Origin: Acidobacteriota bacterium
GTDB taxonomy: Bacteria; Acidobacteriota; Vicinamibacteria; Vicinamibacterales; UBA8438
DNA length: 34,818 nucleotides
Assembly (NCBI GenBank): GCA_026706755.1
Contig: JAPOYG010000266.1
Span: forward strand, 16,572-51,389
Direction of reading: 5' to 3'
Numbering within the stretch: the stretch's first letter is position 1; each line of letters begins with the position of its first letter. The notes below the pieces were generated by a model, which worked only from the letters and a program-made list of their open reading frames with translations, was not told the DNA's origin and ran no database searches. Below are positions 1 to 9,373 of this stretch, piece after piece. Both the position numbers and the translations under genes were made by a program.

Positions 1-1
1 C

Positions 2-550
2 GTGACGGTGAGCCCCCGCCGGTCCGACAGTGCCGCTACTCCGCCGCCCGAGGAGGCTCGGCCGGACGAGCCGCTGTGGAAGCCGAGTGTGGCGCCGCTC
101 GACGCCATCGAGCAGGACGTTCGGCGGCTGATTCGCGAGGCCGCGGACGCCCGCGCCCGTGCGAGGCGGAACGCCGAGGAAGCGAACGCGCGGCTGCGGG
201 AGCTGCTGCTCGATCTGCTCGGGGTGCTCGACGCATTCGACCGTGTCTTCGCCAGCACGGCCGCGAAGCCGAATCAGGTTACCGCGCAGATGCGCGTCTG
301 GTTAGGGAACTTCCGCACGGTGCGGCGCATCGCAGAGCGAACGCTGCGCAACCACGGGGTGAGGCGCATGGAGCCGGTGGACGGGGAACCCGAGTTCAAC
401 CCGCACTTTCAACGCGCGACCGCCACCGTGGAGGACGCCGCCAAGCCCGCGGGGACCGTCGTCGAGGAGGTCTCGCCCGGCTACCTGTGGAAGAACGAGG
501 TGCTGCGGAAGGCGGAAGTGGCCGTGGTGAGGAACCAGGCGGTCGACTGA
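2..550 (+). CDS. grpE: GrpE-like nucleotide exchange factor (true start may lie upstream of the window)
   Basis: Translated ORF has an N-terminal coiled coil, LLDLLGVLDAFDRVF, and the C-terminal beta motif GEPEFNPHFQRA..GTVVEEVSPGYLWKNEVLRKAEVAVV typical of GrpE; lies directly before a DnaK gene. Confidence 0.85.
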   Translation: MTVSPRRSDSAATPPPEEARPDEPLWKPSVAPLDAIEQDVRRLIREAADARARARRNAEEANARLRELLLDLLGVLDAFDRVFASTAAKPNQVTAQMRVWLGNFRTVRRIAERTLRNHGVRRMEPVDGEPEFNPHFQRATATVEDAAKPAGTVVEEVSPGYLWKNEVLRKAEVAVVRNQAVD

Positions 551-620
551 CGGAGACGCTGCGGCGCGCGGGGGTGCGAGTGGTGCGTCGACCAGGGGAC
601 GGCACCGCGTTGGAGGGAGC

Positions 621-3110
621 ATGGGGCGAGCCATCGGCATAGACCTGGGCACGACGCAGAGCGTGGTCGCGGTACTCGACGGGGCGCGCCCACGGGTCTT
701 GGAGAGCGCGGAGGGGACCCGCGAGGTGCCGTCCGCCGTATCGGTCAGGAAGCGCCGCAAGGCAAGCGGCAGGCCGGAGCTGCTCGTGGGGCGCCCCGCG
801 CTCGACAACCAGGGGGTGCGGCCGAAGGACACCATCGTGGCCGTCAAGCGGCTCATGGGGCGTGGGGTCAACGACCCCGAGGTCAAGAAGCTCCGCCGGG
901 CGGTCGCCTTCGAAGTGGTCGAGCCGGCCGACGGCACGCGGGACAGCGTCAGGGTCGTGCTCGACGGGCGCCAGTACTCGCCCGTGGACATCTCGGCGAA
1001 GGTCCTGGAGAAGCTGAAGGCGGACGCGGAGCTGCGCTTGAACGACACGGTCACCCATGCCGTCATTACGGTTCCCGCGTACTTCAGCCTCATTCAGCGC
1101 GATGCGACGCGTCGCGCGGCGTGGCAGGCCGGCCTGAAGGTCATCAAGGTCATCGACGAGCCGACCGCGGCGGCGATCGCCTTCGGCATGGACGACCGCG
1201 GCGCCGGCGACAACGACGCGAAGACGCTGCTGATCTACGACCTCGGCGGCGGGACGTTCGACGTCTCGGTGCTCGTCGCGGCCGGCGCGTCGTTCGCGCC
1301 GATGGCGCTGATGGGCGACATGTGGCTGGGCGGCGTCGACTTCGACCGCGTCGTGCTCGACCGGATTCTCGACCACGTCCAGGACGAGCACGACGTGAGC
1401 CGTGAGGACGCGCTGGCCGACCGCAAGGCCGCGGTGCGGCTGGAGCAGGCCGCCCGACAGGCGAAGGAGGCGCTGTCGTCGCAGCGGGAGGCCGATGTCC
1501 TGGTGGCCGGCGCCCTGACGTCCGAGGACGGCGATCTCCTGGACGTGGATTGCGTGATCACGCGCGAGCAGTTCGAGGCCGATATCCGGCCACTGTGCGA
1601 TCACGCCGACGACCTGGTGGATCAGGCACTCGCGAGCGCCGGGCTTGTCGTCTCCGACCGCGACACGGGGCAGGAGCGGCCGAACTACGACGACGTCGAC
1701 GCGGTGATCATGGTGGGGAACTCGTCGCGTATTCCCGAAGTCCAGCGCCGGATGGAGCGGAAGTTCGGCAAGACCAAGGTGCTCAACACCATAGAGCCCA
1801 AGCTCAGCGTCGCGATGGGGGCGGCGATCGTCGCCGCGCGGGTCGGTAACCGGCTGATCTGTCACGCGCCGATCAAGGACACCGCCGGGCAGGTGTGCGG
1901 CCACGTCAACGACGACGGCGCCACTGCGTGCGCGGCATGCGGGGCGCCGCTCGGGTTCGCGTCAGCGGGCGCCCTGCCGGATGGCCAGCCGCTGTCCGCC
2001 GAGAAGGGTGCCGGCGCGGCCGGCACGGACACACTCGTCATCGGGGGAATCGCCCCGTTCCACTACGGCGCCCAGTCAGCGGGCGACCGGTTCAATCTCT
2101 ACGTCAAGAAGGGGGATCAGTATCCGACGGCCGAGCCGAAGACGCAGACCTTCTATACGCAGCAGCCCAACGAGCGCACGGTACGCATTCCGGTCTACGG
2201 CGGCGAGACCCTGGAGCGAGCCTCCGCGAACGAGAAGCAGGGGGAGGCCTTTGCGGCGCTCCCGCAGGGCCTGCCCCGGAATACGCCGATCCGCATCACC
2301 CTCGCCCTGGACGGGGACGGCGTATACACGGTGACGGCCGAGCTGGACGACGGAACGAAGCTCAGGCCGCGGATGCTCCACGGCGAGGCGGATGCCCGTG
2401 CGGTCGATGCGCTGGTGGACGTCGAGCAGCGCGCGCGGGCGGAGCACGTCGACGTGGGCGGCCGGATCGACGAGGCGTTCGACCGCTTCGAGCAGGACGA
2501 CTACGCCGGGGCCGAGAAGGTCCGCGGTGAGATCGAGGACCTGCTGGACCGCGAGGCGCAGTCCCGGCAGGAGCAGGTGGACACCACGACGGGCGCGGTC
2601 GCGTTCCTGGAGCACGTGAAGGCCGCGTACCGCTGGGCGCTGCAGCCGAAACACGTCGGCGCCATCGACGCGTGCATCGCATGGATCAAGGCGGGATGCG
2701 CCGGCTCCCTCGAGGTCATGGGTCGGACGCACCGGCCCGGGAGCGAGGCCGACGCCGTGTTCAAGGTGCTGGTGCCGGCACTGCCGAACTTCGTCGGCGC
2801 CCTGCTGGGGCTCGAGGCGGCGATCGTGTCCATCGCAGAATCGGATCCGGCGGCGCACGAGGGATTTCTGACCCGGTTCCGGGACGCCGTCCTGCGTCTG
2901 CAGCGGGGCGACGAGACGGCCCTGGAGGACCTGAGGCAGTTACAGGAGGACGTTGAGGGCACGGGAGCTTCTGTCGCTGGTGCCGCGGGAACGTGGACGT
3001 GCTCGCGCGGACACACGGCGCCGCAGGGCCGTCCGTGCCCGATCTGCGGGGAGCGGCCGGGCATCCTGCGACACGCCGTGGACACGGGAGAGATCCCGAA
3101 GGAGTTGTAA
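621..3110 (+). CDS. DnaK/Hsp70-family chaperone with extra zinc-ribbon-like segments and a long C-terminal region
   Basis: IGIDLGTTQSVVAVLDG, VPAYFSLIQRDATRRAAWQAG, IDEPTAAAIAFG, YDLGGGTFDVSVL, VGNSSRIPEVQ of the Hsp70 NBD; Cys clusters VCGHVNDDGATACAACG after the NBD and CSRGHTAPQGRPCPICG at the C-terminus. Confidence 0.93.
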   Translation: MGRAIGIDLGTTQSVVAVLDGARPRVLESAEGTREVPSAVSVRKRRKASGRPELLVGRPALDNQGVRPKDTIVAVKRLMGRGVNDPEVKKLRRAVAFEVVEPADGTRDSVRVVLDGRQYSPVDISAKVLEKLKADAELRLNDTVTHAVITVPAYFSLIQRDATRRAAWQAGLKVIKVIDEPTAAAIAFGMDDRGAGDNDAKTLLIYDLGGGTFDVSVLVAAGASFAPMALMGDMWLGGVDFDRVVLDRILDHVQDEHDVSREDALADRKAAVRLEQAARQAKEALSSQREADVLVAGALTSEDGDLLDVDCVITREQFEADIRPLCDHADDLVDQALASAGLVVSDRDTGQERPNYDDVDAVIMVGNSSRIPEVQRRMERKFGKTKVLNTIEPKLSVAMGAAIVAARVGNRLICHAPIKDTAGQVCGHVNDDGATACAACGAPLGFASAGALPDGQPLSAEKGAGAAGTDTLVIGGIAPFHYGAQSAGDRFNLYVKKGDQYPTAEPKTQTFYTQQPNERTVRIPVYGGETLERASANEKQGEAFAALPQGLPRNTPIRITLALDGDGVYTVTAELDDGTKLRPRMLHGEADARAVDALVDVEQRARAEHVDVGGRIDEAFDRFEQDDYAGAEKVRGEIEDLLDREAQSRQEQVDTTTGAVAFLEHVKAAYRWALQPKHVGAIDACIAWIKAGCAGSLEVMGRTHRPGSEADAVFKVLVPALPNFVGALLGLEAAIVSIAESDPAAHEGFLTRFRDAVLRLQRGDETALEDLRQLQEDVEGTGASVAGAAGTWTCSRGHTAPQGRPCPICGERPGILRHAVDTGEIPKEL

Positions 3111-3164
3111 CCGTCGGATGCGTCGAGGGATGCGCTCCGTCTCCCGAGTTGCCGAGGCCCGCGC

Positions 3165-4937
3165 ATGAAGGACCCGCTCCAGCCGCCCAACTCGTACGAC
3201 GTGCTGAACGTCCCGCGGGAGGCGTCTGATCGCGACGTCCATCGGGCTTTCAAGACGGCGGTCGCGCACCGCGCGGCGCCGCTGCCCGAGTTGCAGCGCG
3301 CACGGGAGACGCTCAGCGATCGGATCGAGCGAGGACTGCTCGACCTGTTCTCGTACAGCGATGACCAGGTCCGCCAGCTCGACCCCAATCCGCTTGCCGC
3401 GCCCGGTGCGCTCGCCGTCGAGCATCGAATCGAGACCGCGCAGCGTTGGGAGGACGCGCTCAGGGCGGCGTTTCCGAACCTCGCGGGGGCGCACGCGCTC
3501 GGCGTGCTGTGGTACTGGTCGGCCCGGGCGGCGCTGGACACGGATGAGGCGAAGGGGGGCTGGCGGTCGCAGCGCGATGGATGGCGCGCGGCGATCGCGT
3601 ACTGGACGCACCTGCTCGCCCGGCGCAACGAGGTGCGCAACCTGGGCCTCCTGCAGCCCGGTCTCACGGACGCCGAGGTAGACGAGATCCGCCGGCGCGC
3701 CGGTGAGCAATGGGTCGAGGGGCCGCTGCGGACGGCCTCGGGCGCCGACGGGCGCCGGCCACAGTCCTTTCGCGCGATGTACCGCGAGTGTCTGCTCGAT
3801 GCAATGCTGGAGCGCCACTGCACCGCGGCGATGAACTCGGCCAGCCAGGCCGGCCTGGCGTGCGGTCCGCTGCTCCTCGAACGCCTGGGGTGGCTGCAGC
3901 GCACCCGCGAGTCGCTCGACGGGCCAGGTGCCCCCCGCGGCGACACAGGAGAGCAGTTGCGCCTCTACCTGTCGCCGCACGGGCGGGCCAAGGCGCTCGT
4001 CGATGCGGGACGGCCCGAGGAGGCCGTCCGGTTGGTCGACAGGCCCGGCTCAGGGGCTTCCGCGGACTACAGGAACTTGTACGCGGACGCGCACGCGGCG
4101 GTGGCGGCGAGGCGAGCCGACGTCGGGAAGTACCGCGATGCGCTGACGCACTGGAAGGATGCCCTCGACGCGGTCGCGTCCACATCCCGCATGCAGGCGA
4201 TGCGCCAGTCGCTACGCGACGCGGCACTGACGCGCGCGCAGACCGCGCGGGCGCGCGATCTCAGTGACCGGGACGAGGCGATCGCGCCGCTCCGGCGGGC
4301 CCTCGAGATCGTGCCGGACGACGAGAACCTGAAGCAGACGCTGGCCGCCGATCTCCTGACCCGCGCCAGGGTGCGCCACAACCGGGGCGACACGACGGCC
4401 GCGAGCGCGGACCTCCGGGAGGCGGCGGCCCTCGGCTCGCCGGAGGCGGCACGAATCCTGGGCCGCGAAGCGGACGCCGAGCGGCCAGCGCGACCGACCG
4501 GGGTCCCGGCGTCGGCGCAAGGGCGAGCGGACCGCGCGCTGGCCTGCATGCAACGGGGGGACTGGACGGGCGAGCACGAGCACATCAGCGCCGCAATCGA
4601 ACAGGTTGGTGTCGAGAATGCGCCGGGGGCGTGGAAGACGCTGTACCTGCTCACGGGCGCCCGGGTCCGGGCCGGCCGGAAGAGCCCGGGAGCCCCGCGT
4701 GCTCGCGGCGCGGCCGCTCCCGCGCAGCCCTCGTCCACCCCGAAGAAGCCGCGGAAGGAGACAGCCCGGACATCGCCGCCGGCGCGCACAGCGTCCACCC
4801 CGAAGAAGCCGCGGAAGGAGACCCCCCGGACACCGCCGCGGGCGCGCTCAACGTCCGCCACCGAGGACAGGCAGAGGCTCCCTCTCCTGATCGTCCTCCT
4901 GGTGCTCCTCGTCTGGATGCTGCTGCGGTATGGATGA
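3165..4937 (+). CDS. J-like domain (no HPD) plus TPR-like helical region plus C-terminal TM segment
   Basis: N-term NSYDVLNVPREASDRDVHRAFKTAVAHRA..ARETLSDRIERGLLDLFSY matches J-domain spacing without HPD; Ala/Arg-rich helical repeats; C-term LPLLIVLLVLLVWMLL hydrophobic segment. Confidence 0.7.
   Translation: MKDPLQPPNSYDVLNVPREASDRDVHRAFKTAVAHRAAPLPELQRARETLSDRIERGLLDLFSYSDDQVRQLDPNPLAAPGALAVEHRIETAQRWEDALRAAFPNLAGAHALGVLWYWSARAALDTDEAKGGWRSQRDGWRAAIAYWTHLLARRNEVRNLGLLQPGLTDAEVDEIRRRAGEQWVEGPLRTASGADGRRPQSFRAMYRECLLDAMLERHCTAAMNSASQAGLACGPLLLERLGWLQRTRESLDGPGAPRGDTGEQLRLYLSPHGRAKALVDAGRPEEAVRLVDRPGSGASADYRNLYADAHAAVAARRADVGKYRDALTHWKDALDAVASTSRMQAMRQSLRDAALTRAQTARARDLSDRDEAIAPLRRALEIVPDDENLKQTLAADLLTRARVRHNRGDTTAASADLREAAALGSPEAARILGREADAERPARPTGVPASAQGRADRALACMQRGDWTGEHEHISAAIEQVGVENAPGAWKTLYLLTGARVRAGRKSPGAPRARGAAAPAQPSSTPKKPRKETARTSPPARTASTPKKPRKETPRTPPRARSTSATEDRQRLPLLIVLLVLLVWMLLRYG
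4732..4822 (+). repeat. Two copies of a 31-nt perfect direct repeat (4732-4762, 4792-4822), period 60 nt, coding STPKKPRKET
   Basis: cgtccaccccgaagaagccgcggaaggagac occurs at both positions within the CDS linker. Confidence 0.9.
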
Positions 4938-5788
4938 GGTGCATGGCGGCTACTGAGGACCGCGTCCGGGAGCGGCCGGATCCTGACCGCATCGCCTGCC
5001 CGGTCTGTCCCCGAGACGACCTGGCGCCCGGCACGCGCGTCTGCTCCAACTGTGGCGCCGACCTGACGCCGCTGGTCCGGCTGGCGCAACTCGGCGATCG
5101 TCTGGCCGCCGGGGTGGAGTCGGCGCGCTGGCATCGACCGCCCGCGCCAGTGCTGCTCGCCGTGACCGCGGTCGTCGCTCTGGCCGGGTTCGGCATCGGA
5201 CGCCTGGTGGAGACGTCGCCGCCGCGGCCAGGAGCATCTACCACGCGCGGCAACAGTGCCCGCGCGTCGCCGACCGCGCCGATGGCGGCGCCCGTCGAGG
5301 CTCCGCCGCCCGGCGCCTCGCCGGCCGCGTCGCGCCGGGTGGCGGCGCTCCGGGCACGGCTGGAGAGCGTTTCGGGGATTGCCGTGGGCGCCCGGGACGG
5401 CGCGCTTCTGCTTGCGTTCGAGCGCGGCCTGTTCCCGACGGGTAGTCAAGCGGTGAGCGCCGCAGGCGGGGAGCGTGTCGCGGAGCTGAGCAGGGCGCTG
5501 TTCGACGGACCCGAGCAACTGTCCATCACTGTCGAGGGGCTCACCGACGACCAGCCGGTGTCGGTCGACTCGACCTGGCCGGACAACTGGTCGTTGGGTC
5601 TGGCGCGCGCGCAGGTGGTGATCGCGCGGCTGCGAGCCGGCGACCGGCGCGGGGCCGCGGTCTGGTACGCGACCGCTTCCCCGCCGCCGGACACGATGCC
5701 GATCTCCGAAAGGACGCGACGTCGCAGCGTGCGCATCCGCGTGTCGCTGCGTGACGACACCGCACGGGAGCTGCGCCCGGCGCCGTGA
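4934..5788 (+). CDS. Zinc-ribbon, TM and OmpA/MotB-like C-terminal domain protein
   Basis: ATGA overlap with the upstream stop (alternative ATG at 4943); CPVCPRDDLAPGTRVCSNCGADL zinc ribbon; hydrophobic VLLAVTAVVALAGFGIG; ITVEGLTDDQPV...WPDNWSLGLARAQVVIARL resembles OmpA-C (GHTD..N..LS..RA). Confidence 0.7.
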   Translation: MRCMAATEDRVRERPDPDRIACPVCPRDDLAPGTRVCSNCGADLTPLVRLAQLGDRLAAGVESARWHRPPAPVLLAVTAVVALAGFGIGRLVETSPPRPGASTTRGNSARASPTAPMAAPVEAPPPGASPAASRRVAALRARLESVSGIAVGARDGALLLAFERGLFPTGSQAVSAAGGERVAELSRALFDGPEQLSITVEGLTDDQPVSVDSTWPDNWSLGLARAQVVIARLRAGDRRGAAVWYATASPPPDTMPISERTRRRSVRIRVSLRDDTARELRPAP

Positions 5789-5800
5789 GCGGCGGATTGG

Positions 5801-5887
5801 CGCTAGCGCGCCCTCACGGGCGCGTTGGGAGTCTGCGCGGACACGGAACTCTTGCGTCGCCGTTGTGCTGCGCAGACTCCTAGCGCG
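5801..5887. promoter_or_regulatory. Structured intergenic region: hairpin 5807-5824 and 11-bp inverted repeat 5828-5838 / 5870-5880
   Basis: cgcgccc-tcac-gggcgcg perfect 7-bp stem; ggagtctgcgc ... gcgcagactcc perfect inverted repeat, 31-nt spacer; ctagcgcg present at 5803-5810 and 5880-5887. Confidence 0.55.
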
Positions 5888-5921
5888 AGCTCGTGGGTGG
5901 CAGCGGGGGGACGACAGTCGC

Positions 5922-7497
5922 ATGCGGGAGCCGTTCGCCGAGGTCGAGCCGCTGGGTCGGGGCGGTTTCGGGGAGACGTTCAAGGCCCGCGTCTGCGACC
6001 GGCAGTTTCGTCCGCCAGTGGGGAACGGACGTCGTCGTGCTCAAGCGGCCGTGGCCGGACAAGCGGGAACTGCTGAACGCCGAGGTCGGCGTGCACGCCG
6101 CCCTGATGCACCAGCAACTGGACATGGACAACCTGGTTCGCTGGCTGGGGGTGGATACATACGAGGGCCGGCCCTGCCTCGTGCTCGAGTACATGGCCGG
6201 GGGCAGCCTGCGCGACCGGCTGGAGCGTCCCGGCCAGGGCCTTCCCCATGAGGAGGTCGTCGCGGTGGCGCGCGGGATTCTGTCCGGGCTCGCCGTGATT
6301 CACGGCGCCGGCGTCATCCACCGGGACATCAAGCCCGAGAACATCCTGTTCGATGGCGAGACGCCCAAGCTGGCGGACTTCGGCATCTCCAGGCCGCTCG
6401 CCCGCGGCGAGGTCGCCTGCACCAGAATCGGGACGCTCCACTACGTCCCGCCGGAGGTCATCGACGGGCCTGGGGCGACGTTTGCGTCCGATCTCTGGTC
6501 GTTTGGCGTGACGTTGTACGAGATGGCCTGCGGACGCCTGCCCTTCGGCGATCGGATGGCCCCGCAGGGCCCGGTAACGGACCGGATTCGACGCGGCGAT
6601 TGGCACCCGTTCGCGGCCGAGTCGCCCCCCCTCCCCGCCGTTCGTGCGGTCGTCGCACGGGCGCTGACGCCCGATCCGGCGGGACGCTTCGCCAGCGCGG
6701 CCGAGATGGCCCACGTGCTGGATGGGACCGAGCTTCCGGCCACGCACTCCATCGAGCGTGCCATCGAGGACGCGCGGCGGCGTCCGGACGCCGAGGCCCG
6801 GCTCCGGGCGCTTGCCGCGGCGCACCCGCGCGAGCCGCGCGTCTGCCAGGCGCTCGGCGAGGTGTACAGCCGGGCGCAGCGACCGCGAGAGGCGGAGCGG
6901 CAGCTTCGCCGGGCCAGAGAACTGGCGCCGGATGACGCCATCGTGCTGTGGGGGCTGGCCGTCGCCTCCGAAGCGGTGGGAAAGCGCGCCCAGGCAGCGG
7001 CGTGTCTCCAGCGAGCCCTCGAGATCGGGATCCCGTCGCCCGCCGCGCGTCGCCGTGCCGAGGCGATGCTCGCGGCCTGGGACCCCAACGCCCCGGTACG
7101 GACGGCGCGACCACGGAGACAGGCGACCGGCTGCACTGCGGCGCTCGGGGAAATCCGCGCTCTGAGCTGGGCGGTGGAAGGCCTGGACTCCATTGAGCGG
7201 CGGATCCGCGCCGTTGTCGAGCGGTACCCGGCCGACGCGCGGGGGCACCGGCAGCTCGGCGAGTGCTACAGCCTGCAGCAGCGCTTCGACGAGGCGGTCA
7301 CGGCGTTCCGCCGCGCGGCGGAGCTGGCCGACAGCGCAGGCACCCAATGGAGCCTGACGATGGCCTACGAGCAACTCGGCAACCTGAAGCGGGCGCGGAT
7401 CTGCCTGGCCCGCGCCCGCCGGCTGGGACTGGACCCCAAGCTGGACCGGTACGCGCAGGTGCTGGCGGAGACCTGGCGGACGCAGGACCGGGATTGA
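5922..7497 (+). CDS. Ser/Thr protein kinase with C-terminal TPR repeats; contains an apparent +1 frameshift near 6001-6025
   Basis: Frame at 5922 encodes the Gly-rich loop MREPFAEVEPLGRGGFGETFKARV; the frame open to 7497 encodes VVVLKRPWP, HRDIKPENILFDG, ADFGISRP, GTLHYVPPEV, SDLWSFGVTLYEM, then TPR-like repeats. Confidence 0.8.
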
Positions 7498-7527
7498 AGG
7501 GCGAGGGACGTCCGGAGACCGCAGACC

Positions 7528-8991
7528 ATGACGACAACGATAGCTGACTCGCTGCCGGGGTGTGACCGCGGCTCCACCTCGAGGCGCCGGCGGACCGCCG
7601 CGGTCGCTCTCGTCACGTTGCTACCGCTTGCCTCAGCGTGCGGGACCCCGGACCAGCGGGACGCGGTGCGAACCGCGGTCGACTTCTACAAGGCGACCGA
7701 CAGACTGCTGGGGAACCTCGAGGCCGGCCCCTTCCACGAGGCGGACGCGCTCGCGGCGGGCGACGAGCAGGATCCCGAGCGGCGGTATCTACACCGCTAT
7801 CCATTCGCGGCGATGTCCGGCGCACGGGTCGCGGTCACCCTGGAATCGGAGGCCTTCGACACCTACCTGAGGCTCGAGGGTCCGGATGGCTTCCGGCTCG
7901 ATGACGACGACGGGGGGAGCGGGACGAACAGCGAGCTAGACGCAGAGTTGCCGGCGGCAGGCGTCTACTGGGTCACGGTGACGTCGGTGGACGCAGAGGA
8001 GACCGGAGGCTACGAGCTGCAGCTCGCGTCGGCGGAGGCGGGCGCAAACGAGACCGGGACCTACGAGCTCGTGGTCGCGTCCGCGGAGGCGGCCGACGAC
8101 GACGCGGTGCTATTGGGGCATCTCGCCGACGGCCCGTTCCGCCAGTCGGCCGCGCTGACCGCGGAGGATGAGCGGGATCCGGACCGTGGGTACCGCCGTC
8201 GCTATCGGTTCACGGCGGATGCGGGCGCACATGTCGCGGTCGCCCTCGAGTCCGACGCCTTCGACACCTACTTGAGCCTCGACGGGCCGGACGGCTTCCG
8301 GCTCGAGGACGACGACGGGGGGAGCGGCACGAACAGCGAGATCGATGCGGAGCTGCCGGCGGCGGGCGTCTACCGGATCACCGCGACGTCGCGGAACACG
8401 AGCCAGACCGGGAGCTATGAGCTGACGCTTGCGGCCGACGACGTGGCACCAACAGAGGAGGGACAAACCGGGATCGGGCTGACCGAGCGGCGGCTCTTCG
8501 GTTACCCCGCCTTGGCGCTCCGGATGCTCGGCAGGGCTCGGGTGCTGGCGCTGGCGGGAGAGCGGGACGGTTACCAGGTGGAGATTCCGTTCTGGGTCCG
8601 CGGCCGGAACGCGGAGGGGGCCGAGGTGAAGCAGCGTCGGACCCTGCGGGTGGACGTCGCGGCAGACGGCGCGGCGCCGACCGGCTGGGCGGTCTCGGCA
8701 TTCACGCTCACCGATCCGGAACCGCTGACGCGCGTGAGGCAGTTCTTCACCTGGCTGGGATGGGTGATTGTGACTCGACTGCTGCTGCTCTGGGCGATCG
8801 GGATCTTCGCGCTCGGCTTCCTGTGGCCGAAGGGGGCCACCGTGGTGGGTGGCCTGAGCGCGCTGCCGGTGCACGCGTACGTCAGCTACTTGTGCTGGGG
8901 GTCGACCGGTGGCGCGGTGATCGCCATGGGCGTGCTGATGATCGCGAGCCTGATTACGGCGAGCATCAGGAGGGCCGTCTCAGAGACGTAG
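7528..8991 (+). CDS. Lipoprotein/secreted protein with two PPC-like beta domains and C-terminal TM helices
   Basis: Signal with lipobox-like LASAC; two copies of FDTYLxLxGPDGFRLxDDDGGSGTNSExDAELPAAGVY; two hydrophobic C-terminal segments. Confidence 0.7.
   Translation: MTTTIADSLPGCDRGSTSRRRRTAAVALVTLLPLASACGTPDQRDAVRTAVDFYKATDRLLGNLEAGPFHEADALAAGDEQDPERRYLHRYPFAAMSGARVAVTLESEAFDTYLRLEGPDGFRLDDDDGGSGTNSELDAELPAAGVYWVTVTSVDAEETGGYELQLASAEAGANETGTYELVVASAEAADDDAVLLGHLADGPFRQSAALTAEDERDPDRGYRRRYRFTADAGAHVAVALESDAFDTYLSLDGPDGFRLEDDDGGSGTNSEIDAELPAAGVYRITATSRNTSQTGSYELTLAADDVAPTEEGQTGIGLTERRLFGYPALALRMLGRARVLALAGERDGYQVEIPFWVRGRNAEGAEVKQRRTLRVDVAADGAAPTGWAVSAFTLTDPEPLTRVRQFFTWLGWVIVTRLLLLWAIGIFALGFLWPKGATVVGGLSALPVHAYVSYLCWGSTGGAVIAMGVLMIASLITASIRRAVSET
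7711..8443 (+). repeat. Tandem intragenic domain duplication (copies starting about 7711 and 8116) plus a shorter 51-nt-period duplication near 7999-8095
   Basis: GNLEAGPFH..GYEL vs GHLADGPFR..SYEL; ETGGYELQLASAEA vs ETGTYELVVASAEA. Confidence 0.8.
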
Positions 8992-9373
8992 CCGCACTTC
9001 CAATCGGCCGTCGTGACGGCCGCGTGCAGACACGCACGCGGCGTCCGGCTGGCGGCGAGGTGCGCGACGCACCCGGACGTCGCGAACGAGCGGACGCGAC
9101 CGGCGCGCCGTGGTCGCCCACGACCGCTCAAGTCGTCATTCCCGGCTCTGTCACGTAACGCGAGCGCCGTGAGCCCACTAAGAGCGATGGCGACGGCGCG
9201 ATTAGGAGGGAGCTGCCTGACGGCCCACATCGAGGTTGAGATGGCCCTCCGTAGTCCTCGCGCTCTCGGGGCTCGCCGACGAGCGCCGGGCAGCAGCTCG
9301 TGTTCGACGGGAGCCGAATCGTTAGTTGGATCCTGTCGACGAGGCGGTCTGCCGAGGGGAGGCAACAGTGACG

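Noticed and set aside
396-6000. Long minus-strand ORFs (for example 396..1904, 2501..3946, 4067..5983) opposite clear plus-strand genes
   Set aside because: High-GC sequence opens antisense frames; translations are Arg/Pro/Ala-rich with no recognisable domains, whereas the plus strand has clear family motifs.
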